From: Furcasterigmium furcatum
Taxonomy: Eukaryota; Ascomycota; Sordariomycetes; Glomerellales; Plectosphaerellaceae
Reading direction: 5' to 3'
NCBI GenBank assembly: GCA_001599815.1
Contig: BCIA01000003.1
Coordinates: forward strand, 2,976,001 to 3,040,000
Length of the DNA: 64,000 bases
The notes under the pieces are model-generated. The model searched no databases. It saw only the letters and a program-made list of their open reading frames with translations, and had not been told where the DNA came from. The position numbers and the translations under genes were made by a program. Each line of letters begins with the position of its first letter. The stretch's first letter is position 1. Below, piece after piece: positions 34,401-46,772 of this stretch.

Positions 34401-35810
34401 CTTGACGGATGAATGCTCAGAGGATGGAGAAAGTCTCTGCTGGAATACGGCGAGCCCACCGCGGAGTCCCTACGTACAGTAGTTATACGTGTGGCCCGGA
34501 ACCACTCCGCACCTGGCTGGGGTCAGTGATGGATATTTGTCACGGTCGTCACCCTCCCAGAAGCCGTGCCCAGACGGTAAGTGTGCCGGTGGTGATGCGG
34601 TCGTGGATGTGGGCTCAACGCCGAGCTTCTCGGTGATGGGCGTGATGTGTCTTTCCCCACGCCGGTGAATAATTCGCCGGGCAGAAAAGGAGGAAGAATA
34701 CCCCTTCAAAGGCCGTTCGAAGTCGGACATCGTTCATGATTGAGCCTCTCGGGATTACGACCGGATATAGCGAAGAGATGGGACTGTCATCTCGCCTTGA
34801 GCCTAGATCGTTGACCCCTGTCAATGGACCAGGAAAACGTGGGTGCCCCCTCGGCAGAATTGGATGTCGCCATTTGCTGGACTCTTGTGCAAGTGAGTCG
34901 AGCTATGCGAGTCTCCAGAGCCTCACTCGGACGTCGGGTTGAACTAGTTCTGTTTGCGAAAGATTTGTCATTATCTATCTGTGTCGGAGATCGAGGCACG
35001 GAGTGGTTGAGATGAGCCTTTTCTCAAAGCCAATTGCCGTCTGAGGTAACTCGGGCAGAGCTCTAGTGCTTAGTCGTGATACCGGGTCCAGGCACATCTC
35101 GTCAGCCATGAGTAGGTTGTGTTGAAATGGAGGCTGATGGAAAACCCTACCCCAAGGTCCCTCTGCGAATAGTCATGATTCACCTGCCAAGAATCATCCT
35201 GAGTGAACTAGTTGCATGCAGATGGCTGTAGTTTGCATCTGTGCCAGGACAACCACCTGTCACTCCCCTCCAAAGCGCCCACGACGATGAGAATAACCAA
35301 AAGTGTTTAATAGAATATCTAAATATCTTTCCCCAAGCATAGTCCTCACAAGAAAAAAGTGCAAAAGAAAAGCCGCCCCCAGTGAAGAAGCCCGTCCGTC
35401 TGTCTACCTGGTTCACCCGCTGCCTCACGAGATGCATTCGCGCAACGCCTCATGTCATCCGTCCCCTCCGCGCTCGACGGTGGCCACGAGGCCGGGTTTT
35501 CTGACGCCCCAAAAAGGTGCAATAGAACAAAACAAAATGGAAATACTCCTACAAGTATAGTGATCCTAGACATCTGCCTGTCCGGGCTGTTTGTAATGCT
35601 TGCTTCCCGCGAGTTCCCTCCCTAATCCTGACACCGGTATGCTCATGCTGACCGTCCCATCGTTTGCCAACAAGTCCCGCGCCCGACATGTCACCCTTTC
35701 ATTTCTCGGGGCTTCTCCAGAGGACGCGGTCTCCCATGGTAGCCGCCCCGGCCACGGGACCGGGGCGGGATGCTTATTACTGTATACTGATTTGACGCTG
35801 GACGCTTTGC
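34401..35810. other. Intergenic
   Basis: Contains the promoter of the transporter and the 3' untranslated region of the UGDH gene, both minus strand. No further gene is recognised. Confidence 0.5.
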
Positions 35811-37818
35811 TTACATGCCGACGCCCTTGCCGATGCCCTGGACCTTGAAGCCGAGCTTCTCCAGCTCGGGGGCGCTGACGATGTTGCGGCCGTCCAGGAC
35901 GAGCTTGGGCAGCTTCATCATGGCGGAGACCTCCTCCCAGTCGACGGCGTCGCCCTCGTCCTCGCTGGCGACGGCCGTGTCGGTGCCCATGCCGCGGGAC
36001 TCGGTCTTCATGCGCTTCAGCGGGTCCACGGGGATCTTGTTGCTGCCGCGCGTGACGAACTTCTCGAGCTCGATGATGTCCATCTCCGTGGGGTTGGGGC
36101 CGAGGAAGCCCGCGTTGTCGGGCTTGTCCTTGCCGTTCCACAGGCTGTCGCGGCGCGCCGAGGCCTGGGCCTTGGGGGGGTAGTGGAAGTGGTACCAGGG
36201 GGTCAGGATGCAGATGGCCGAGGCGCCGTCCGTGGTCTCGCGCCAGTTGTTGTACACCTTGATCTGGGCGAGCTGGCGCTCGTCCTGGATGTGGGTGCGC
36301 ACCTCCTGCATGATCTCCTCGGGGGAGCAGCCGGGGTCGAAGATGGCGATCTCGCGTGGCCGCTCGTCGGCCAGCTCGCCGATGATGTGGACGGCGATGG
36401 AGTTACGGGTGTCGTTGGTGCCCTCCTTGAAGGCGAAGCCGAGGATGGCCACCTTCTTGCCGCGGAGGTTGCCGTTGAGCGCGCGGTGCACCTTTTGCGA
36501 GAACCGCTCGCGCTGGTACTTGTTAATCTCCAGCACACCGTACCAGTAGTCGGCGACGGTGTCGAGGTGGAGCGTGCGCGCCATGTAGGTCAGGTTGAGG
36601 ATGTCCTTCTCGAAGCAGGATCCGCCGAAACCGACACCGGCCTGCAGGAACTTCTTGCCGAGACGGGTGTCGGCGCCGATACCCTTGCTGATCTCCTGCA
36701 CGTCGGCACCGAGCTCCTCGCAGAGGGCCGAAATGCTGTTGATGCTGGAGATACGCTGGGCAAGCATGGCGTTGGCGACGAGCTTGGTCAGCTCGGACGA
36801 CCAGGTGTTCACCGTCAGGATCTTGTTCTCGGGGACCCAGCCGGCGTACACGCTCTTGAGGGCGTTGGCAGCGCGCAGGCCCGCAGGGGTGGTGCTGCTG
36901 CCGATGAGGATACGGTCGGGCTCCATCAGGTCGCGGACGGCGGTACCCTCAGCCAGGAATTCGGGGTTGGACACGATCTCGAACTCGCACTCGGGCCTGT
37001 ACTGGGCCATCTGGTGGGCGAATGCGTTAATTAGGATTCCTCGAGCATTTCAATCAGAGGCAGAACTCACAATCTCGCGGATCATGCGCGCGGTACCCGT
37101 GGGCACGGTCGACTTCTCGACAATCACGGCGCCATCCTTGGCATACCGGGCGACGGTCTCTGAGGCACCCTCGACGGCGCTCAGGTCGGCAGTGAAGCCG
37201 GCACCGATACCGTAGGTCTTTGTGGGAGTGTTGACGCAAATCAGGACAACGTCGGCAGCGCCGATGCCATTCTTGACGTCGGTGGTGAAGACGAGGTTGG
37301 GCTGGCGAGCGGGGATCTTGACGCTCTTGTTCAGGGAGGGGAGGAAGGCGGTGGTCTCGTTGGTGCCGTCGCGCGCGATGCTGACGATCTTGGGGAGGCC
37401 GGCCTCGTGGATAGGGAGGTGGCCGGAGTTCCAGGCGGCAACACGCTCCTCGTTGAGGTCGACGACGGTCACCTGGAGGTGGGGGTTGTGGAAGGCGACG
37501 AGGGCAGCGGTCGGGCCACCTGGAGGGACACGGTTAGCAGCTGATCTTGTCCAGTGGCGGCGACTCGGGGCGCTCGGGCGCGGGCTCGGGAGGGGACTGA
37601 GACATACCGACGAAACCGGCGCCGACGAAGCACATGTTCTTGACCTGGATGGGCTCCATCTCGTCAACCTGATCGACCGAGGTAGTGGCCTGCTTGGAGT
37701 TGTTCTCTTCGGGGCTGAGGGGCCGCGAAGCAGGAGGCGATGTGCTGGGAGTGCCAGAGTTGGAGTCGGCCACGGAGTTGGTGACGACGGTCGATGCTGT
37801 GTCGATGGGAGCAGCCAT
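35811..37818 (-). CDS. UDP-glucose 6-dehydrogenase
   Basis: Three exons: 37818-37608, 37519-37071 and 37010-35811, giving 619 aa. The first intron splits the NAD-binding signature, and the join gives CFVGAGFVGGPTA (GxGxxG at residues 66-71). The catalytic Cys is C352 in GFGGSCFEKDI. The NTWSSELTKLVANAMLAQR helix and the C-terminal AILGFAFKEGTNDTRNS domain are also present. The enzyme oxidises UDP-glucose to UDP-glucuronate with two NAD+ in the cytosol, supplying glucuronate, xylose or related sugars for polysaccharides. The N-terminal 57 residues are a polar Ser/Thr-rich extension, and an insert occurs near DSLWNGKDKPDNAGFLG. It lies 3.5 kb from a GH12-like gene and 9 kb from a GT2 synthase. 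Confidence 0.95.
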
Positions 37819-40800
37819 TTAGAACCTGACGAAGGTGGGCGGCGGTGTGAGACTGGAGGAGCAGGGCGATTCCAGTCTGCGGTGGGGGGCCTTTCGGATC
37901 TTGGCAGAGAGAATTCGCGTCTCTCGAGTCGGTCTGCTGGTCTGGCGGTGTGCCGGGCGTGCAGAGATGTGGATGGCGAAGATGCGCGGAACGTGGGTAT
38001 TACTTCTAGTCGTCGATGGTCGCAAATGAGCGTGGAATATGGCGATGTCTTTCGTGGCGTAGCGAACGTGTCTCGATCGTGCTGAAGAACGAGTGTCTGT
38101 CTCGTTTCTTTTCTTGGTCTTGATGGTTCCTCGGGTGCAACCAGGTACGGCAGGAAGCAGGTCGTCGTCGAGTCTGTCACACAACCTCGTCGTCGTCGAA
38201 GGGCAGCAGAAGAGAAAGATGACTTCACTCAGAAAATAATAAAACCAATTATTAGAGCATAAAGGGGGGAGCCGGGGGATAAGACCGATGCCAATGCGCA
38301 GAGGGAAGGCTGCCCGAAAATCGAGGCAGGGAAAAAACACTTGATATATCCTTGCTGGGGGCGGATGGTAAAGTCTTGGCCGGTGCCATCCACTTTCAGG
38401 GGGCTGCTGGGGGAGGAAAGGCACCCGGCCGCCCCCCAAATGTGCCCCCCTTTCCCGCCCCCCCTGTCGGCCTGCCTTTTGGAAGGCTGCAGGGGTCACG
38501 GCCGCGATTCGTGGGAAGGCTCCATGTGTGGATCGTCTCGATCGGTACGTCGGGATTCAAATCAGGGGTTGCACCGCTTTCAGTGGCCCGTCCTTTGTGG
38601 AAGAGCGGAAAGGCTCGGGGATTGCGCAGGACGCAAGCAATCAGAGGCCGTTTAATGGGGTCGTGTGCCCTGTTGATTTCTCCCCTCCACCCGCCAGACC
38701 ATGTGGGAAAGGGGAATTGCTTGCCCCTCCCCCTTTTATTTCTCGTGGTTTTTCTTCAAGGTCTCGACGGCATCCTTTCTCGGCCTGCAGTGGCCCAAGA
38801 CTCTTCCCCCTGCTTCGAGGCTGGACAATGCTCGAGATGCCATCCATGAACGTGATTGGGTTCCTGGTCGAGGTCTCGGAGGTTCGAGACTGGCTGTGAT
38901 CGGCTATCAGCAACACCAAACTTCGGCGCCAGGACAAACGTTGTCGAGACTTTCGGGGCTGTGGTGGCTGTTCATCCCCCCTTTCCCCTGTTAGCTCATC
39001 TCATCAAATTGGACTGTGCGTGCCCGTCAGACTCGCCCCCCCAGACCGTCCTCCATCCAATGTCCAGGCCAATGTCCGTGACCTGTTAGTCAAGCTGGTG
39101 GAGGCGGTTATCACCCGGCCTGATTGCGAGCGATGATCAGACGACGAGTTTGCCCGCTTTCGCCTCTCTGGAAATAGCCTGGACGCACAGAATGGACTGC
39201 TCCAGGGGTGCGAGTCCCACCTTGGCCTTATCGTCTGCTTCGAGACAGCGCACTTCCGCCATTTGGGACATTGCATCCAAGCATCCAAGCAGTCCATGGC
39301 AATGCAACCTCCTAACAACTACGTAACCACGAGGACCTCGATTCTCCGTTCCGTCTCGGCCGGCTCCGACTCTCCAGCGAGATGGCCGGTTCTGCAACCA
39401 GAGTGTCTTGGGTGCCTTGTCCTCTCTCCTGGACAAAGAGCTAGATGAGAAGCTCGCCTCAGGGTCCTTTGCCTTCGCTTCCCGCGCCGTCTGCTTTAGC
39501 AGCGGGTGATCCGCTCGGTTTGCATACCATGTCCAGCAACTGGGGATCAGCGTGTCATGCTACACATGGTCCCGTACCCTGCAAGTTTCCAGGTTGATGA
39601 CTCCAGGTTTACCTACAAGAAACTCAGAAACCCATGCGGGATGTGGGAACGACCACGACTGACAGCCAGGCGCCTGCAGCAACTGCGACCTCCATCGGGC
39701 ATGCGTGACATCATCGAGGGGCTCACACCTCCCTTCTCCATCGTGTTGAACTGGTTGCCTGCCCGCATTGGGAGTGAGACCACTTCGTGTCCAAGCCCGT
39801 ATTCCAGACACCCAGAGGGATTCTGTTTGGTGGCCGCCAGAGGTGCGCCTCGTGATGGCAAGGGGGGTTAAATCAGGCGATATTTGGCAAAGTTCGTGGT
39901 GCAAGCAAGATAACTTTATTCCTGGCGGCGAGGAACAAAGCCAGGCCAGGAACTGCGTCCGGATGCAGCCTCGCCACTCGTGCTCGAGGCGCGATCGTCA
40001 GGCACAAGTTCTGTGCCGAGGATGAGAATATTCGTCAACAAGTCGGCCCACAGGAGTTGACGGCCATGTCCTGTTTCGATACGCTCCTCATCAATGGCAA
40101 ATCTCCAGCTCGAGATTTCGATATCACCTCATAATTGGGACTCGGCCGACCCTTGCAACGGCTGACGACGACGCTAATTGCGAGTGGTTGCAAATGTCGC
40201 TGTCCCTAACAGCTCCATTCCAGTTGTGCTAGACCATCTGTTAGCAGCGCAAGAAGAGGCGAGGCCTTGGTGCCCAGACACTAGGAAATTGGGAAACAGA
40301 GGCCCGCAAATGCGTCGCAGCCTTGGCAAGCTCAGGCTGCTCAGCGATGCGAGGCTTCAGGATATCCATAGATGTTCTGGTTGCTTGTCAATTGAACTCC
40401 ATATGAAGTCGGGTGAGCGCATGTACTGATCAGGCACATAGAACGAATTGGTACAGTTGTCTTTGTGTCCTCGACGAGCGGCCAGGAGAGAAGAACCTCC
40501 GTGATCCAGGTGCAGTAGGGGAGTGAGGATGGCTATCAAGTGCTGAACAGCAGCAGACTGCTCAGCTCAAGTTCAAACAGCCGACGCCTGATACTCTGTC
40601 TCCCGGTCCTTTGGTGCTCCACGGTCTCACCTGTCGCATCCACTGATTGTCGAGCGATCAGCTTGGCCGGCAGTACGACTCGCGTCCGCGGTCGTCACCT
40701 CTGGTCTCTGTGCGTTGTTTTGCCGCTGCTGCGACGCACGCCGTATCTTGCGTTGACGTGCGAGTCGCATCACGAGACCAGACCCTGGCCGTGATACTGC

Positions 40801-41356
40801 ATGATCTCGCAGCGAGGATGGCCCAATTCGTGCCGACACCCAGCCATGCGTCCCTTTTTTGCTGGGTTGGAGGGTCGTTCAGTTGGCAATCGGCCCAAAG
40901 AGCGGCCGGTGCCAGGGACCGACCAACCGATTCAGCGCCTGCTTACTAGCGGACAGCGCCATCCCGCGTGCCCACCCCCGGCCGCTGCCCTGAGTCGGGC
41001 TGGCGCCTCCACTGTAACGGGCCTTCTAGGCCTTCCATCCATCCTGCCCTTCGACGCCCTTGTCTGTCCGGTCCTGTCAATCACGGCAACTTGCATTCAT
41101 TCATCGTAGACCTCCCCCCCGCGAACCCTTCGGAATTTCCTTCCTCTCACCCTCCCTCGTCCATTTCGCCCGTCTGGCCATTCGCTCGCTTTCAACGGTC
41201 GCTGTTCTCGCACAGAACAACCCGACCTCCTCGATCTTCGATTCCCCCCGTTTCGACGCCCTCAACGTCGGTACCTGGACTAATTTTCTGACTTTCAACT
41301 TTAATCCACGGCGACATCAACACGGCTTGCGCCATCGCGACAGCCTCGCATACATA
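37819..41356. other. Long divergent intergenic region
   Basis: About 3.5 kb between UGDH (-) and the GH12-like gene (+). The first roughly 500 bases look like a UGDH leader, and the last 300 are a C/T-rich leader. No ORF resembles a known protein, and I see no tRNA. Confidence 0.45.
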
Positions 41357-42506
41357 ATGAAGAACACGCTATTCATCGGCGGCAGCGTCGCGCTGTTCCT
41401 CGGCGCCGTTTCTGCCCAGGATTACGACGCGACCGTCTGCGATGAGCAAAGATTCGGCCAGTTCAACGAGTCTCGTGTCTGTGAGTAGCGGCTCGACCCT
41501 CATGCTGCCTTTCCACGGTCCTGACCACTTCCCCCTTCAGACCTCCCCAATGCCTGGAACGACGACAAGGACCCCAATGGCTTCATCTGCATGTCCGTCG
41601 ACAACAGCACCCCTGCCTTCGACGTCACCTGGAACTGGGCCACCAACATCAACGACGTCCATTCGTTCCCTTACGTCCGCCTCAACGACAGGAAGAACCT
41701 GCCCACCCGCCTCAGCGGCCTCGACAAGATCCAGCTCAAGGTCGACTGGACGATGAACTACGGCAAGCCCGACCCTCCCGTGCGAGACTTCGACCAGAGC
41801 ACCTGGGACGAGAGCAGGAGGGAGCTCGAGAGCAACGGCGTCCAGTGCAACGCCGCCTGGGACTTCTTCCTCGACGGCAACAAGACGAACACCCACAACC
41901 CCGTCGACTCCAGCATCGAGGTCATGGTCTGGATCGGTCGCGTCGGTGACCCTTTCTGGCTCGGCCGCAACGACAACAAGCACATTGGCAACGTCACCAT
42001 CGGCGAATACAACCTGTATGTCTAAGCTTGCTACTTACTACCCGAGGCCTATGCCTCGATGGCTGGCCTCTTGCGTATCGAACGTTCCATTACTAACATG
42101 ATGTACCAGGGGCGTGTACTACGACCTCAACTTCCGCAAGCGCCACGTCTTTAGCGCCATTGCCGAGCACGAGACGGGCATCCTCAACTTCGACGAGGAC
42201 CTGAAGCCGCTCTTCGACTTCATCCTCGAGAACCCCGAGAACATTGCCAACTTCACCGAGGATCCCTGGCTGGGCATTGTCGAGTTTGGCTCCGAGACCT
42301 GGATCTCCGACGGCAACGTCACCTTCACCGCTGCCAACTTCGCGATGGACATTGAGGCTGAGGGCCCTGGCTCCGGAGGTGACGGCGGTGACGGCAGCGG
42401 CAACGGAGGCTCCCCCGACGGCGGCAGTGGCGCCGGCACGATTGCCATGTCGGTTCTTGGCTTTGCCGTCCCTGCCGCTCTGATGATGGGCGCTGTATTT
42501 GCCTAA
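41357..42506 (+). CDS. GH12-like glucanase-fold protein with GPI-type tail
   Basis: Three exons: 41357-41480, 41541-42015 and 42110-42506, giving 331 aa. Signal peptide ends at VSA near residue 20. The order of motifs follows glycoside hydrolase family 12: VTWNWATNINDVHSFPYV (WxW and SYP-like), NAAWDFFLD (AYDLF-like), IEVMVWIG with candidate nucleophile E168 (EIMVWL in the family), and VEFGSETW with candidate acid/base E262 (GTEP-like in the family). A Gly/Ser/Asp-rich stalk (residues 283-308) and a terminal hydrophobic stretch (MSVLGFAVPAALMMGAVFA) look like a GPI-attachment signal, which ordinary secreted GH12 enzymes lack. GH12 members cut beta-1,4-glucan, xyloglucan or mixed-linkage glucan. 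Identity beyond fold is unproven, and the two Glu support possible activity. Confidence 0.75.
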
Positions 42507-45500
42507 GCGGACACTGAACGAGGATGAATGGGAGACTGGTGTGAACACGGCCTTGATGATTTGTGGAGGGGGGATGTTCCTCATTGCGACAGATTTCACT
42601 TTTTGGTGCCAGACGGCATCGCCATGAAGGGTGGGCGCCCTGGCGCAGAACTTTTACATGCCCGGGTAGAAGAGATAGGCATAGCCCGCGAATACTAGTA
42701 ATACCGTTATGATCAACTCGGTGCTCCATCGAAAATACCCGCTCCTAAACGTTGGCTACGATGCATCAGTCCGGGGCTGGCGGCGATCGTCGTGGTGCAT
42801 GCGCTGTGGCGAAAGCGCAGAGATCGTCAGGAACCGGCCGAGAATCACATGATGAGGCTCACGTCGACTCGTGACACGGCGTTGCGAGGAGCTTTTATCA
42901 AGCCTCACGACAATCCGATGTGTCATCCGATCTGGAGTGAGTGCAATGAGTGGCCTCATGCGTTCGATTTGACAAATAACCTGGGTCAGTGTCGGTTCCA
43001 GCGGAGTGACGGACTGTCACGAAGTCCGATCTCCTAGACCCTGAAACCCAGGCCTCCGGATCCGACTTCTGGTCTTCGCCCACATGGTTGAGCATGATTA
43101 CCGCCGCAGGTGGCCTCGCTGCCGCGACGTGCAGCCTTGGCGTTGTCGCCGTGGAAGCGTTCGAGAGCTGGTGATGATGGCTGGCTTGCTTGCTTGCTGG
43201 GTGCGGGCTGCCTGTCTAAGGGGTGTCAGATTTGTGCACATATGAACCCCTAGGTCTCAGTGTCCATCGCGGCGCCCACCTCATGCAGGTCAGACGTTGA
43301 CCCCCTGCCTCCAGCGGGCGAAAACGGTTGGAAGAACGGGCAAGGGGCCAGAGTGGGGGGCTGGGATCTTATCGCTGGATAGGCTGGGCAGTGGGATTTG
43401 GAAATCTCGTATGGGGCCTTGGCGATGGAAGGACGGCTTTGTTGGATGGGCTTCCGTCGGTAGTTCATTGGGACGCGTCGGGGAGCGGATTTGTTTGGCT
43501 CATGCCTTCGTGACAGCGCGCTCAGGGGGTTGATCTTGGTTATGATACTGGACGTAGCTGTCCCTGATTCAGATCCGTCTGTGGTGTCCCTCAGCCGTCG
43601 GAGGATGCTATTGACCAGCTAGTCCTTACTATTATCTATGCAGTGTGTCTGAGGCGTTGCGGCTGCAGGAGGCGGTCGGTCAGTCAGCATCACCAACGAC
43701 GGCCGCTCAGTACTTTTTTATCAGCTGCGGGTTGTGCCATGCAGGGCAGAGACAAGTCCGGGCTACGACCGGCCGGCATCACGGCTCAGCTTGATCGACC
43801 GCGGGGCTTGGCGCTAGGGAACAAGCTTGAGGAGAAGCATGAATTTTTGGACGGACCCTAATCAGCCCAAACTCGACGTTAGTTCTTCGGGCTCATGGTG
43901 CTTTTCTCTCGCGAAAGGCGGGAAGAGCGCGGGCGACTCGACCACTCAAACCGAAACGGGGGCGTGGCCAGGATGAGCGACGATCGCAGCAAGGTTACGG
44001 CGCGGCTGGGAGCTGATTGTGAGATGCTGAAATTGAATTAATTGCCGGGTCCCGTCCTCGAGGTTTGTTATCGCTGCTCAAGCATTCCTTCGAGCGTTGG
44101 AAAGGGGAAAAGGGGGACGTGAGCGTGCTGGGGTTCGTGCCGAGACCCGCGAGCGTTTCTTCTCCAGCCGCCATGTGTGGTCCCGGTGTCAGGGCGTCTT
44201 TGTCGGCGGGAGCTTGGGCGGCTGCGATGCCGGCCTATCCCAGCATTGCGATGGCACGACTCCATTCGAGGTTCGTCGCGGATTGACATGCGCATCTTTG
44301 CAGAAACATCTGGGGGAGGGCTCAACGTGATGCCAACCGGTGCAGACGAGGAGGCGAATGAGAAGTCAGATGAGGTGCCGATACGAGGTCACGCTCTCGT
44401 CGGGGCTACTGTTAGGGATGCCACCTTCTCCATGCCGGAATTCCGCAACACCGTGATCATCAATGTCTCCGGCTACCTTTTCACGGGCAGTGTGGTGGTC
44501 TCGATGGATGTGGTGTGGTGTTGTGGCGGCCCGAAGCGATGAGGCGACTCGTCGAACGGCCTCAACCACCAGTCGGCCTTGACAATAAGTCAGTACCTAG
44601 AGGACTGAGATGGCCTCTTCGTATTGCAGGGAACCGAGACATGCTTCCTGAACTCGCGATACTTCAATTGAGTGCCAAATCGACTTCTGATGAAGGACAT
44701 CCGCACAGCAAGGCAGTTGGGTCGACCGTGATTTCTAGACTTCTGGGTGGGAGGCGTCCAGTGTCGTTGACCGAGACGGCTTTCTACAATCGCCTTGCCG
44801 GAGACAAGACAATGGCCATGGTCTGTCAAAGCACACCGACGGCCCCGACTCTCAAAGACTGGCCGGAAAGGTGATGATGAGCAATCTTCATTCCAGTAAT
44901 AGACGCCAAGACGACGAGATGACAGGTCAGGCACATCCCACCTCCCAGCCAATCACTCGCCGCATTGGGACGTGCACAATGTTTTGTGCCGACCCAGTGG
45001 GTGTAAACAAACCCTGCCCTGCTGCTCGTGTAAGTCGTTGCACCCCTATCGTGAACCCCCTGCCCCTTCTCGGCTTTCCCCCCCAAGCTTCCGTTATTCT
45101 CGCTTTCATTACCCCAACTGCCTCTCGGCAGACTTCGCGATACGGTTTCTTGTCGCTGGAATGAAATGCCATCTCGTCGGTAAGAGGGGCACGATGACGA
45201 CAGCTAAGACACCGAAATGGGTCGGTCAGGGGCAAAACCGAGATGGAAGGAGAGCATGGTATTCCGCCGCATCCTCGGGGTTGGGTCTCAGACGAAAGCG
45301 TCTTCCCTCCTTCGACTGTCTGCTCCGCATGGAATCACGGGCTCTGCAGGAAGGAGGTCTTCGTATCTATTTCCGCTCCTGATATTTGCTGCGGACTTCC
45401 ACGGCCTGATAGCTGCGAGAAGAAGGTGGTCTTGCTGGTGTGGAGGCCTTTCGCCGTCGCATCGTAAATCCTGCTTTGCATGGTCCTGCCCAGAGACGAG

Positions 45501-46772
45501 GAGATTTGAATTGAAGAACGGACGGGTCTTTGGGCGATACGCAGGCAGATCGGCCGATTGCCTCGAGGCGACAGGTGTCCAGCGGCGGGGCCTCATCAAA
45601 GACGCCCAGTGACAAAATCTGGCTTGAAGCGGCCAAGCCGAGCCTGCATCTCGGCACTCTGAGGCCAACCAACTGCATGGACTGAACATGCAAAAATCAA
45701 CATTCACATCGGGGCAGGGCTTGGGAGGTCGGTTCGCTCCCGACCGAGAGTGAATGTCCGCTGCATCTCCTGACAATTACCGTTCTACATACTCGAATGC
45801 TTCCTCAATGCCTAAGATAGATACTGCATGGAATGGAACTTCAGCGCTGTCTGCCCCGTAAACAGTTGCCCCTGGGCCGCGAACATCGCCCCAAGAGCTC
45901 GTACAGCGGAGGAAGCAAGACGCCGAGCCCTGGCAGGGGGGTTCACTCCACTGTCGGTGCCTTGCTTGCGGCCGGCTTGGCAGCACTCTTAGCGGGCCGG
46001 ATCCTCGTGTCTGGCGCCCCCCACCCACTAAAAACTGCCCTGGCAGTGAACCTCCCGGTCCCTCACTCGCTCCCGCTGCACGTCCCCCTCCATGGGTCAG
46101 GTCAGGTCCTAACTCATCTCATCCCCCGTCCGTCGCTTCTGCGGCTTCATCTTGATTCCGTCTCGTCTTCCTCCGTCACACCACTCGCTCTGTCGCTCGC
46201 TCGCTTCTTCCCCTCTTCTTCTACCCTGCTCTTGCAAGCCATTTCTTGGGTGGCTTGTCGTTGCGTGGGCACCCTTCAGCTGGCCGTCTCCCGTTCTCTG
46301 ACCAACCTCCAAAGCCAAACGGACAGGCGCTTGCTTCTCTTACCACCACACTCGCTTTTCCTTCTTGATCTTGGACGCCTCAACTCACCCTCGTCCTCGT
46401 CGCTTCCCCTGATCTGAGATCCAGTCTGTTTGCTACCCTTTCATGCATCGCCAGCTGCATTAAGGGTCGATAGACCGCCTCACCAACTCACCAGTCACTC
46501 GCTTTCCACACACACCCCACGGCTTGGATACGCCCAAAAGTCAGTCTTTGGAGCCTCACCGTTCTGCATCTCGACGACCAGGATATCCGCCCACCACCCT
46601 CGCTGGAAGCCAACCGACAAGACAAAGAGACTTGTCGCAGCTCAACCGCAACACAAACACCCACCGTCGCTAAATCGTGTGCTGGCTGCCTCTCTCGCTG
46701 TCAGGCCACACACTCGCCCAACAACAACACCCCTCGCTCGTCCCCAGGTTCAGGCGCCTCGCCGTTGCAGCA
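42507..46772. other. Long intergenic region upstream of the GT2 gene
   Basis: About 4.3 kb. No ORF shows family features. From about 46000 to 46772 it is strongly pyrimidine-rich with CTC/ACC runs, consistent with a long leader and promoter of the GT2 gene. The rest is unexplained. Confidence 0.45.

Noticed and set aside
46000..46772. Protein-coding reading of the pyrimidine-rich region before GT2
   Set aside because: The open frames there are Ser/Pro/Leu low-complexity shadows of a CT-rich leader.
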